Below are positions 1 through 7,104 of a stretch of 24,417 nucleotides of DNA, one piece after another (position 1 is the stretch's first letter; each line of letters opens with the position of its first letter). The translations under genes and the position numbers were made by a program. The stretch spans positions 1 through 24,417 of the forward strand of contig CAZHLD010000042.1 in assembly GCA_964533185.1 (NCBI GenBank), written 5' to 3'. The notes under the pieces were generated by a model. It was not told the DNA's origin, made no database searches, and saw only the letters and a list, made by a program, of their open reading frames with translations. The stretch comes from CAZHLD01 sp964533185 (lineage in GTDB: Bacteria; Acidobacteriota; Terriglobia; Acidiferrales; UBA7541).

Positions 1-202
1 AAGAGCAGGCCCCCCTGTCCAGCAGTTGGGCGTTCAGGCAATCCGAGAGTATAGCGAGGGCCGAGCCAGGTGTCAACCTCATTCGGAGCGGGCTTTCCAC
101 AGGCATTGGTTGCCCCTGTCGTTCGGAGGGGTCAAACCAAGAGAGTCTTTTGCCCATCCCAGCCGCTGCGGGGATGCGGTAACCTGCGGAATGAGAGCAG
201 TG

Positions 203-208
203 TATACT
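203..208 (+). promoter_or_regulatory. Possible -10 box upstream of the DNA methyltransferase gene
   Basis: The hexamer TATACT lies 72 bases before the preferred ATG of the methyltransferase gene. It matches the sigma-70 -10 consensus at five of six positions. The bases 17 upstream (TAACCT) are a poor -35 match, so this is only a weak candidate. The rest of 1-280 shows no convincing gene. Confidence 0.2.
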
Positions 209-280
209 CCCTGGTGAACGGCGTTGGCAGCAACCAGTATATTGGCCCGCCATCCGAGACTTCTACACCTTAGCGAACCC

Positions 281-3241
281 ATGGCAACGACGGAACACAC
301 AATCAATGATGCTCTGGCAGGGATTTTAAGAGAAACCAGGAGCGCATGGCGTGAGACCAATGTGGTGAGTTCGGAAAACACCGGCATGCTGAAAGGGAGT
401 AGCCGACGGCCCGACATCCTAGCGACCGAGGCCAATGTCTCTCCTGTAGTCATAGAGACGGAGATTCTGCCAGCCACAACGGTTGAATCAGAGGCGGTTT
501 CGCGCCTTGGTGAACGGTTGCGTGCGACTGGGCGTCAAATCCTTTCGTCCGTTGCATTGCGATTACCCATACGACTGCGGACTATGCACGGGCAGCAGTT
601 AGAACATGAATTGAGAAGTGCGAACGATCTCGAAATGGCGCTCTATACAGGTAGCAGCCCTTCGGAAGCTTCTCGTTTGCCGCATTCAGGTTGGATTCTT
701 GGCAATGTCGCGGATTTGTCAGTCCTCACACAATCTGCGTCGGTTCCACCCGCACTCGTCGACCAAGCGACAAATCAGTTGGAAAGCGGCGTAATCGAGG
801 CCGCAGGGTTGCTAGAAGAGATGGCCGGGACCCATTCGGGAGCCATTCAAAAAATTGGTGAAGAATTGCATCAGGCGGAAAGCGAACAAACCCTGCGGAT
901 GGCAGCGACCATTTTGGCCAATGCATTCGTCTTTCACGAGAGCCTAGCAGGGGGGCCAGGTGAACTAGCAAGCGTTGGATCACTAGAGCAACTTCGCGGT
1001 ACGAGCGGTGACATAAGCAAGTCCGTCATTTTAGCCGAGTGGCGAAAGATACTGAAAGTTAACTATTGGCCGATTTTTGATATTGCGCGTCGCATACTCG
1101 AGGTTATTCCCTCGGCCGATAGCAAGGCGCTCATCGACGGCATGGTGGTCACTGCCAACAAGCTACTCGAAAATCGAATGATGCGTTCTCATGACCTGAC
1201 CGGCGCTGTCTTTCAGAAGCTGATCGCTGATCGAAAGTTCCTCGCGGCCTTCTACACGACACCATCGTCGGCAGCGCTACTGATTGGATTGGCGATCACG
1301 CCCGAGAGGCCACCGGCAAAAGGATCATGGTCGAGCGCTGATGACGTGAAAATACTTCGTATTGCCGACTTTGCGTGTGGCACGGGCACTCTCCTTTCGA
1401 CTGCCTACCAGCGAATCGGCCAGTTGCACGAGCTGGCTGGAGGCGACGCGGAGGCCCTTCACCCGGAAATGATGGCAGCGTCCCTCGTTGGTTGCGACGT
1501 TCTGCCGGCTGCTGCGCATTTGACGGCGTCGATGCTTTCGGGGGCGCATCCCACCATCAAGTATAAGCAAAGCTCCATACTTACTGTGGCCTACGGCAAG
1601 CAGCCCGGCGAGGGCATTGCGCTGGGATCCTTAGATCTCTTGGACCCTCAGCGCAAATTCGAAACCCTTGGCATCACAACTAAGTCGGCGGAAAGCATGG
1701 GTGAAATCGAAAAAGAAACTTGGTTGCTGCTTCCTCGTGTTTTCTTCGATTTAATCGTTATGAATCCACCCTTTACTCGTGCCACAGGGCATGAAGGGAA
1801 GAAGATTGGAGTTCCCATTCCGATGTTTGCTGCGTTTAGCTCAAGTGCTGAAGAGCAGCGAGTGATGGCGAAGATTACGAAGCGGTTGACAGTGGGCACG
1901 AGTGCTCACGGAAATGCTGGCGAGGCTTCGATCTTTCTTGTGTTGGCTGACCGCAAGCTGAAGGTGGACGGCATCTTAGGCCTAGTAATGCCTCTCAGTC
2001 TTATGTCGGGCGATGCGTGGGAGAATTCGCGTGCTCTGCTGAGAGAGAACTACAAGGATATGGTGCTGGTTTCAATTGCAGGAGCGGACGGCGAGGAAAT
2101 GTCGTTCTCGGCCGACACAGATATCGGAGAATGCCTCGTGGTAGGACGCAAAGCAACGAGCGGTAGCAAACGTGCCGTATTCATCATTCTGAATCAAAGG
2201 CCTTCTTTTCCTCTAATCGGGGCGTACACTGCGAGACAAATCCATCATCTAATTGCAGAAAAGAATCTGCGACGTCTTGAGGACGGACCCATAGGCGGGA
2301 CACCCCTTCACTTTGGAGATGACTTGATCGGCGAGGCAATGGAGGCCCCTTTACCGCCCAGGGGCGGCTGGAATTTGTCACGTATCTCAGACCTTTCTCT
2401 AGCCCAGGCGGCGTATCAAATCACAGAGAAAACGAGCGTCTGGCTGCCGACGATGAATAAATCACAGGCGACCAACATACCCATCACCACGGTTTCGGAA
2501 ATCGGAGAGATTGGGCCGTACCACATGGACATCAACGCCGAGACTTCGACAGGAGGCATTCGGGGGCCGTTCTCAATTTCCCGCGTGAAGCCAGGCAGCG
2601 TGCCCACTTATCCTGTTCTTTGGGCTCACGATGCGGAGAGTGAGCGAGCAATGTCGTTCGAAGGTGAGAGCGAAGGCATCCAGCTTAAAGGATCGACATC
2701 AAAGGAGCAGGCGGTAGTTAACCAAAAAGTAAAAGCCGTCTGGGCTACGGCGTCACACTGTCACTTCAACCGCGATTTTCGTTTCAACAGCCAGTCCACG
2801 GGTATGCAGTTCTCACCCCGTCGAACCATTGGTGGTCGAGCGTGGCTGTCTAGTCGTCTTTCATCCATTAAGCACGAAAAAGCGCTCGTGCTATGGGGAA
2901 ATACGTCGTTGGGGCTATTGCTGCACTGGTGGCACGCAAACAAGCAACAGTCTGGCAGGGGCAGTATAGGCAAGTCCGCTCTGCAGGCTTTTTCGGTTCT
3001 CGACGTTGCAGCGCTCATGCCAAAGTGCCTTGAACAAGCTGTAAAGCTATTTGACGAAATGAGCGCACGGGAGCTTTTGCCGTTGCATAGGATAGATGAA
3101 GACATTGTTCGGAAGGAATTGGATGAGAGATTCGCGAAGGACGTTTTGGGTCTAGCGGCCCCAATTCTCGCAGTCGGTGGACCGCTCGAAGTACTCCGAA
3201 TGAAGCTGGCACGAGAACCTTCGATCCGCGGTCAAAAATAG
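281..3241 (+). CDS. Large N6-adenine DNA methyltransferase, possible single-chain restriction-modification enzyme
   Basis: The 986-residue protein carries the class I SAM motif ADFACGTGTL near residue 362 and the amino-methyltransferase motif IV as NPPF near residue 495, the signature of gamma-type N6-adenine methyltransferases. Ahead of it, residues 44-61 read PD, a gap, then VVIETE (E59-T-E61). This resembles a PD-(D/E)xK nuclease core in the ExE form known from BamHI. The roughly 360 residues after the catalytic region would suit a target-recognition domain. Length and order fit a type IIG/IIL-like polypeptide, but nuclease activity is inference and an orphan methylase is possible. ATG at 281 is preferred over the in-frame TTG at 224 because the 19 extra residues look unrelated; neither has a clear ribosome binding site. 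No separate restriction or specificity subunit is visible. The gene is visibly less GC-rich than the genes after 4.6 kb, suggesting acquisition by transfer. Confidence 0.88.
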   Translation: MATTEHTINDALAGILRETRSAWRETNVVSSENTGMLKGSSRRPDILATEANVSPVVIETEILPATTVESEAVSRLGERLRATGRQILSSVALRLPIRLRTMHGQQLEHELRSANDLEMALYTGSSPSEASRLPHSGWILGNVADLSVLTQSASVPPALVDQATNQLESGVIEAAGLLEEMAGTHSGAIQKIGEELHQAESEQTLRMAATILANAFVFHESLAGGPGELASVGSLEQLRGTSGDISKSVILAEWRKILKVNYWPIFDIARRILEVIPSADSKALIDGMVVTANKLLENRMMRSHDLTGAVFQKLIADRKFLAAFYTTPSSAALLIGLAITPERPPAKGSWSSADDVKILRIADFACGTGTLLSTAYQRIGQLHELAGGDAEALHPEMMAASLVGCDVLPAAAHLTASMLSGAHPTIKYKQSSILTVAYGKQPGEGIALGSLDLLDPQRKFETLGITTKSAESMGEIEKETWLLLPRVFFDLIVMNPPFTRATGHEGKKIGVPIPMFAAFSSSAEEQRVMAKITKRLTVGTSAHGNAGEASIFLVLADRKLKVDGILGLVMPLSLMSGDAWENSRALLRENYKDMVLVSIAGADGEEMSFSADTDIGECLVVGRKATSGSKRAVFIILNQRPSFPLIGAYTARQIHHLIAEKNLRRLEDGPIGGTPLHFGDDLIGEAMEAPLPPRGGWNLSRISDLSLAQAAYQITEKTSVWLPTMNKSQATNIPITTVSEIGEIGPYHMDINAETSTGGIRGPFSISRVKPGSVPTYPVLWAHDAESERAMSFEGESEGIQLKGSTSKEQAVVNQKVKAVWATASHCHFNRDFRFNSQSTGMQFSPRRTIGGRAWLSSRLSSIKHEKALVLWGNTSLGLLLHWWHANKQQSGRGSIGKSALQAFSVLDVAALMPKCLEQAVKLFDEMSARELLPLHRIDEDIVRKELDERFAKDVLGLAAPILAVGGPLEVLRMKLAREPSIRGQK

Positions 3242-3360
3242 ATACAGCTCAAAGCTCTGAGCAACCGGATTCAACCCTTAGAAAGAAATCTGCACTAGGG
3301 TGTTGCCAACACGCGAAAAAAGTAATAGGGCGGGAGGCCGTCGCCGAAGGGGTTGGGGGC

Positions 3361-3406
3361 GAAAGGGTGGGCGGCCCTGACTTCGACCTCACTTTTCACT
3401 TGACAC
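3361..3406 (+). repeat. 46-bp direct repeat, copy 1, upstream of the toxin-antitoxin pair
   Basis: This 46-bp block matches 4185-4230 at 42 positions by hand alignment. Differences fall at offsets 6, 20, 21 and 29. Shared parts include GTGGGCGGCCCTG and CACTTTTCACTTGACAC, so the block ends one base past a perfect -35 hexamer. Sequence similarity stops right there, before the operator and -10 region. Confidence 0.85.
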
Positions 3407-3428
3407 GCAAAGATGACTTGCGTCTATA
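3400..3428 (+). promoter_or_regulatory. Probable higBA promoter with an inverted-repeat operator
   Basis: A perfect -35 box TTGACA sits at 3400-3405. A 17-base spacer leads to a weak -10 candidate TCTATA (3423-3428), with TATATC two bases later as an alternative. The spacer is bounded by an exact 6-bp inverted repeat, ACGCAA at 3405-3410 and TTGCGT at 3418-3423, separated by 7 bases. HigA-type antitoxins repress their own operons by binding such palindromes over the promoter, so this is the likely operator. The repressor assignment is inference. Confidence 0.55.
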
Positions 3429-3449
3429 TCCTAGAACTGGGATAATGGC

Positions 3450-3836
3450 ATGATGCGAGCCCGAACCGTTCCGGGCGAGAAGCCCCTCTTCTGGGCGGGG
3501 TCAGCCAGGAGCGATTTGCTGAAATTCCCGGAGGCAGTAAAGGACGAGATGGGGATAGCGCTGAGCGTGGCGCAGTTTGGCGGCAAGCACCCGAGCGCCA
3601 AGCCGTGGAAGGGAGAAGGGCCCGGAGTTTTCGAGATCGTCGCCGATCACCGGAGCGGCACCTATCGGGCGGTTTATACAGTGAGGTTTGCGGGTGCGCT
3701 CTATGTGCTCCATGCGTTTCAAAAAAAATCGCCCCGGGGCATCCAGACGGCCCGAGGCGACGTGGAATTGGTTGCGCGGCGGCTGAGATTGGCTCAGGAC
3801 GACTACGAGGTGTGGTATGGCAAAGGGAAAAAATAA
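3450..3836 (+). CDS. higB: RelE/HigB-family (phage Gp49-like) toxin
   Basis: This 128-residue basic protein reads as a Gp49-like/HigB toxin of the RelE superfamily, typically ribosome-dependent mRNA endonucleases of about 100-120 residues. Supporting features are an early FPEAVKDEMG helix, the central strand pattern FEIVADHRSGTYRAVYTVRF, then YVLHAFQKKSP with a basic cluster (QKKS) typical of this group, and a C-terminal helix with RRLRLAQDDY. The toxin gene comes first and its last 20 bases overlap the antitoxin gene, which is the usual HigBA order. Two ATGs are adjacent (3450, 3453); the first is used here. No strong Shine-Dalgarno is seen; GGGA lies about 8 bases upstream. The symbol reflects family and gene order, not a proven orthologue. 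Confidence 0.85.
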   Translation: MMRARTVPGEKPLFWAGSARSDLLKFPEAVKDEMGIALSVAQFGGKHPSAKPWKGEGPGVFEIVADHRSGTYRAVYTVRFAGALYVLHAFQKKSPRGIQTARGDVELVARRLRLAQDDYEVWYGKGKK

Positions 3837-4155
3837 TGGCATCGTGGTTCGAGGCTCAGGAAACGTTTTCGCGGATCTCGGGCTGCCCCGCGCGGAAGAG
3901 AAGCAGACCCAGGTTTGGCTTGCGGTGGCCATCAACCAGGCCATCAGGGAACGTCATCTCTCGCAAACCGCGGCGGCAAACCTGCTGAACATCAGCCAGC
4001 CGAAAATCTCTGCCCTGGCGAATTATCAGCTCCAGGGATTTTCCGTGGAGCGGTTGCTGCACTTTCTGAATGTGCTGGGCCGCGACGTCGAGATTGTAGT
4101 TCGCAGGAAGCCCCGATCGCGCCGAGGTGCAAGAATCCTCGTGACGGCGGCCTGA
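3817..4155 (+). CDS. higA: XRE-family antitoxin, HigA-like
   Basis: The 112-residue product has a helix-turn-helix of the HTH_37/XRE type at about residues 38-75: it reads AINQAIRERHLSQTAAANLL, followed by NISQPKISAL as recognition helix. A small C-terminal segment, FLNVLGRDVEIVVRRK, is typical of HigA partners of Gp49-like toxins. FADLGLPRAEEKQ near the start is also typical of the family. It would neutralise the upstream toxin and repress the shared promoter at the inverted repeat 3405-3423. The gene starts inside the end of the toxin gene (20-bp overlap), with GAGGTGTGGT just ahead of the ATG as ribosome binding region, so translation is probably coupled. No terminator is seen after the stop. 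Confidence 0.88.
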   Translation: MAKGKNNGIVVRGSGNVFADLGLPRAEEKQTQVWLAVAINQAIRERHLSQTAAANLLNISQPKISALANYQLQGFSVERLLHFLNVLGRDVEIVVRRKPRSRRGARILVTAA

Positions 4156-4184
4156 TTCCTGCCGGGTGCCCCATCCCTTTCGCG

Positions 4185-4230
4185 GAAAGAGTGGGCGGCC
4201 CTGTTTTCGACCGCACTTTTCACTTGACAC
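4185..4230 (+). repeat. 46-bp direct repeat, copy 2, downstream of the toxin-antitoxin pair
   Basis: This is the second copy of the element at 3361-3406, in the same orientation, with 42 of 46 positions identical. The two copies start 824 bases apart and bracket the toxin-antitoxin genes. It also ends with the -35 box TTGACA plus one base, after which the sequences diverge completely. Confidence 0.85.
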
Positions 4231-4252
4231 CCGAATAGCTATGAGATAATAT
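4224..4252 (+). promoter_or_regulatory. Orphan toxin-antitoxin-like promoter
   Basis: TTGACA at 4224-4229 is followed after 17 bases by TAATAT (4247-4252), or after 15 bases by GATAAT (4245-4250). The 8-bp palindrome ATAGCTAT (4236-4243) lies between the boxes, where an operator would sit. An ATG at 4259 lies so close to the -10 that any transcript would be nearly leaderless. Confidence 0.5.
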
Positions 4253-4258
4253 ACGCGC

Positions 4259-4465
4259 ATGTTCTGTACTGGCGAGCTATTCCACGCAACCCACCTGACC
4301 CGTGCGACCCAGCAGGCGCGCCGGACCCACCTCACGCGCCGCACCTGCCAGACCTGCTCCTGCCCCACTTTGCAGGGGGCCATCGTTTCTGTAAACGGCA
4401 CAGAACAAACGCCTTGCACGATGTATCAAAACGCATCAAACCCGCAAGCCTTTCCCCCTCAGTAA
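4259..4465 (+). CDS. Hypothetical 68-residue Cys/Thr/Arg-rich ORF, doubtful
   Basis: The reading frame opens at an ATG 6 bases after a plausible -10 box and has no internal stop. The product is rich in Thr, Arg, Gln and Cys, including RTCQTCSCPT, and its first half is encoded by degenerate short repeats. It matches no family I recognise. No ribosome binding site precedes the ATG. It may be a chance ORF in repeat-derived DNA placed behind a duplicated promoter, or the remains of a gene once driven by that promoter. Confidence 0.25.
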   Translation: MFCTGELFHATHLTRATQQARRTHLTRRTCQTCSCPTLQGAIVSVNGTEQTPCTMYQNASNPQAFPPQ

Positions 4466-4480
4466 CTTCCCCAAACGATG

Positions 4481-4494
4481 CCCCCCCGGGGGGG
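4481..4494. repeat. Perfect C7G7 palindrome
   Basis: Seven C are followed directly by seven G and then TACC. This is a perfect 14-bp palindrome in otherwise non-coding DNA. It may belong to a dispersed repeat; no second copy occurs in this window. Confidence 0.7.
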
Positions 4495-4570
4495 TACCAG
4501 CCGTCACCGGCGCGACAACCCCCACGCTGCGCGAAAATTCGACCGCCCAGACCCCTCCCCCACTTGATCG

Positions 4571-4600
4571 GAGCCGCACAAAGACAACCGCTCGCGGCTC
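4571..4600 (-). terminator. Weak hairpin at the 3' end of wecB
   Basis: GAGCCGC (4571-4577) and GCGGCTC (4594-4600) form a 7-bp inverted repeat with a 16-base loop. It begins inside the wecB stop codon. No U-tract follows, so intrinsic termination is uncertain. Confidence 0.2.
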
Positions 4601-5720
4601 AGGCGCGCGCCTCGATCGAATCGGGCCAGGCGGCTTTTTGACCTAAAAGCAAATCGGCAATTCGCGCGCTGGCTTTGCCGTCGCCAAACGGATTCTCATT
4701 TGTTGGTTGCGCAGCTTTCCCGCGCGACAACACGGCCGCGGCGCGAGAGACGATGAGGGCGCGGTTGGTGCCGACGAGTTCGGCCCAGCCGGACTCGACA
4801 GCTTCGGGGCGCTCGGTGACTTCGCGCAGGACCAGCAAAGGCGTGCCGACGCTGGGCGCTTCTTCCTGCACGCCGCCCGAATCCGAGAGGATGAGCGAGG
4901 CGCGCTGCATCAGGTGAACGAATTCGGGATAGCCGAGCGGTTCAGTCAGCACGACGCGCTCGCGGCGGCCGAGAAGCTCTTCGACGGTGCAGCGTACGGA
5001 AGGATTGCGGTGCACCGGCAGGACGACAGTCACGTCCGCGTGCGCCTCGACGATTTCTGCGATGGCGCGGCAGATGTCTTCGAGCGGGCGGCCGAAGCTT
5101 TCGCGGCGGTGCGCGGTGACCAGTACGACGCGGCCGGTGAGGTGCGCCAGCCTATCGTCGCGAAACGTCACGGGCTTTTTCAGGATGGCGTGCAGGGCAT
5201 CCACGACGGTGTTGCCGGTGAGGTGGACGCGGTCGCGGGGGACGCCTTCGGCGAGCAGGTTTTCGACGGCGCGCGCGGTGGGCGCAAAGTGCAGGTCGGC
5301 AAGCGCGGTGGTGAGCCGACGGTTCATTTCTTCGGGGAAAGGGCGGAGCTTGTCGCCAGTGCGCAGGCCGGCTTCGACGTGCCCGATGGCGACGCGCTGA
5401 TGGAACGCCGCCCACGCGGCGGCAAAGGTGGTCGTCGTGTCGCCCTGAACGAGCAACCAGTCGGGGCGCGTGGCTTCGAGTACGGGCGTGAGCGTCTCGA
5501 AAATGCGCGAGGCCACGCCGAGCGGCGACTGATTTTCCTGCATCACGTCGAGGTCGAAGTCCGGGCGGAGGGAGAAGACCTCGAGCATCTGGTCCATCAT
5601 GTCGCGGTGCTGCGCGGTGGCGCAGACGACGACGTCGAGGCCGCGCCGGCGCAGCTCGTCAATGACGGGCGCAAGCTTGATGACTTCCGGCCGCGTTCCG
5701 AAAACGGTGAGAATTCTCAT
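4599..5720 (-). CDS. wecB: UDP-N-acetylglucosamine 2-epimerase (non-hydrolysing)
   Basis: This cytosolic enzyme interconverts UDP-GlcNAc and UDP-ManNAc, supplying ManNAc-type sugars for surface polysaccharides. The 373-residue length is typical. Family motifs appear in order: FGTRPEVIK at the N-terminus, QGDTTTTFAAA, GHVEAGLRTGDK, PFPEEMNRRL, LTGNTVVDAL, VTAHRRESFG and the C-terminal SDSGGVQEEAPSVGTP with LREVTERPE. The start MRILTVFGTRPE is canonical. A purine-rich AAAGGAAC lies about 20 bases upstream, further than a normal ribosome binding site. It is the last gene of the glycan locus and is separated from the preceding glycosyltransferase by 133 bases carrying a palindromic repeat, so it may have its own promoter. 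Confidence 0.96.
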   Translation of the reverse strand: MRILTVFGTRPEVIKLAPVIDELRRRGLDVVVCATAQHRDMMDQMLEVFSLRPDFDLDVMQENQSPLGVASRIFETLTPVLEATRPDWLLVQGDTTTTFAAAWAAFHQRVAIGHVEAGLRTGDKLRPFPEEMNRRLTTALADLHFAPTARAVENLLAEGVPRDRVHLTGNTVVDALHAILKKPVTFRDDRLAHLTGRVVLVTAHRRESFGRPLEDICRAIAEIVEAHADVTVVLPVHRNPSVRCTVEELLGRRERVVLTEPLGYPEFVHLMQRASLILSDSGGVQEEAPSVGTPLLVLREVTERPEAVESGWAELVGTNRALIVSRAAAVLSRGKAAQPTNENPFGDGKASARIADLLLGQKAAWPDSIEARA

Positions 5721-5770
5721 TTTGAAAAGTTGTTTGTGCAGTTCCTTTCACACCAATAAAGCAAAAAGTA

Positions 5771-5830
5771 GATTCCTTCCGGCAAGGCCGGAATCTTCGA
5801 TCGCCCCGCCGCGGCGGGCTCGGAATGACA
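5771..5830. repeat. Dispersed palindromic repeat, copy A (intergenic)
   Basis: This 60-bp element lies between wecB and the upstream glycosyltransferase gene. Its first 34 bases match 22306-22339 with one difference, and its last 12 (CTCGGAATGACA) match exactly. The middle holds a perfect palindrome, CCCGCCGCGGCGGG (5805-5818), which the other copy lacks. The left half is itself an imperfect hairpin (GATTCC..CCGGC / GGCCGGAATC). It looks like a REP-type or MITE-like element. Confidence 0.75.
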
Positions 5831-5853
5831 ATCTCGGAAGCGTGGTCGGCGTT

Positions 5854-7104
5854 CTATTCCGCCTCGCAGGCCACGCTGCTTCGCGCCACAGCCCTGTCCT
5901 CTTCTGTGCCGAGCATGACGGAGGCCATGCGGGCAGCCAGGGCACGCCAGTCGTACGGCGCGACGTGCGAGTCCCACTCGGGCTGCCAGCGCGACGTCCG
6001 GGCGCGCTCAATTGCAGCGACCCAGTCCGGCACGTTCAACGGCGTCAGCAGGACGTTGGGCCAGGCGAGACGCTGCCAGGTGACGAGCGGCGTGGAGACG
6101 ACGAATTTGCGGCAGGCGCTGTACTCCACGTTTTTGATCTGGAAGGCAAACGTGGTGCCGGCGGTTTTTCCCTGCGCGAGGATGCCGAGGTCAATCGCGT
6201 TGAAATAGGCGGCGACTTCGGCGGGGGCCACGCCACCCGTTGCGATTACGCCTTCGCCGCGGGCGGCTTCGAGGACGCCGCGCCAGTGCTCAACCGGGCC
6301 GACGATGAGCAAAACGGCGTCGGGCATCCGTTTCCGCACTGCGCGCGCGACTTCGACGACGAAGTCCACGCCGGTGTACGGCCCGTGGTTGCCGATATAG
6401 CCGAGGACGTATTTGCCACGAAGTCCCCAGCGCTCCCGCACCGCTTCGATTTGCGCGCGGTCGACGCCGCGCAGACGTGCGAGGTCTGCGCCGTTGGGCA
6501 TGGGCACGGCGGAAATGCCGCACTCCGCGGCGATTTTTTCCGCCAGCGGCTCGGAGACGGCAAATACCGCGTGCGCGCAGCGGGCCATTTCCGCGAGGCG
6601 GGCGCGGATGGCGGCGAGCTGCGCGGGAGTTGCGGATTCTTCAGGGAACCAGTCCACCAGATCGAAGAACACTTTGACGTCGCGCTGCTCGGGGATGCCG
6701 AATGCCTCAGAGGCGAGCAGCGCGTGGGTGATGGCGCACTCGCGCAGAACGGTTTCGAGCACGCGATGGTTGCGGCGCTCGGCGACGGCTTGCGCGCGCG
6801 CGTCGCCGAGGATGCGGCGCAGAAGAATTGGCTGGAGCACGGGCACGCTAACATAGGTGACGCCGTCCGCGGCGCGCTCGAGCCGGCGCGGGGCGACGGC
6901 CGAGGCGACGGCAACGCCCACCTGGCGCGCGCGGCGTCCGAGCGCTGAGGCGGCGTCCACGTGGAGCGCGTCGTCCCACTTGAGGCAGAAGACGTCGAAG
7001 GCGTCGGTGAGCCGCCGCGCGAATTCAATTTCGCGCACGCAGATATTTTCGGCGTAGAGGTGGGGCACGACGAGCAGGCGCGGCTTCGCGTTGGGCGGGG
7101 TCAT
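5854..7104 (-). CDS. Glycosyltransferase, GT4/GT-B type
   Basis: The 416-residue protein has the two-domain GT-B pattern. The N-terminal domain starts RLLVVPHLYAENICVREIEF. The C-terminal nucleotide-sugar domain has LGYIGNHGPYTGVDFVVEVA, VLLIVGPVEHW, ATGGVAPAEVAAYFNAIDLG and then FQIKNVEYSACRKFVVSTP, where the glutamate region of the retaining GT4 family (usually ExxxxGxP) is divergent: E then YSACRKF. It would add one sugar to a lipid- or glycan-linked acceptor on the cytoplasmic side; donor and linkage cannot be read from sequence. Its ATG overlaps the stop of the carbamoyltransferase gene as ATGA, so translation is probably coupled. The assignment to GT4 is by overall pattern. Confidence 0.85.
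   Translation of the reverse strand: MTPPNAKPRLLVVPHLYAENICVREIEFARRLTDAFDVFCLKWDDALHVDAASALGRRARQVGVAVASAVAPRRLERAADGVTYVSVPVLQPILLRRILGDARAQAVAERRNHRVLETVLRECAITHALLASEAFGIPEQRDVKVFFDLVDWFPEESATPAQLAAIRARLAEMARCAHAVFAVSEPLAEKIAAECGISAVPMPNGADLARLRGVDRAQIEAVRERWGLRGKYVLGYIGNHGPYTGVDFVVEVARAVRKRMPDAVLLIVGPVEHWRGVLEAARGEGVIATGGVAPAEVAAYFNAIDLGILAQGKTAGTTFAFQIKNVEYSACRKFVVSTPLVTWQRLAWPNVLLTPLNVPDWVAAIERARTSRWQPEWDSHVAPYDWRALAARMASVMLGTEEDRAVARSSVACEAE

Larger units (their letters stand above)
4156..4598. other. Repeat-bearing intergenic region between antitoxin and wecB
   Basis: This 443-base stretch holds no confident gene. It contains the second copy of the 46-bp element (4185-4230), a good promoter (4224-4252), a doubtful 68-codon ORF (4259-4465), degenerate short repeats built on ACCCACCT and GCGACC (about 4288-4350), a C7G7 palindrome (4481-4494) and a weak hairpin at the end of wecB. 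Confidence 0.6.

Noticed and set aside
4259..4419. Reverse-frame Trp-Val repeat protein (pattern WVRR/WVAR)
   Set aside because: It arises from translating the degenerate ACCCACCT repeats backwards through the antitoxin gene; no start signals support it.
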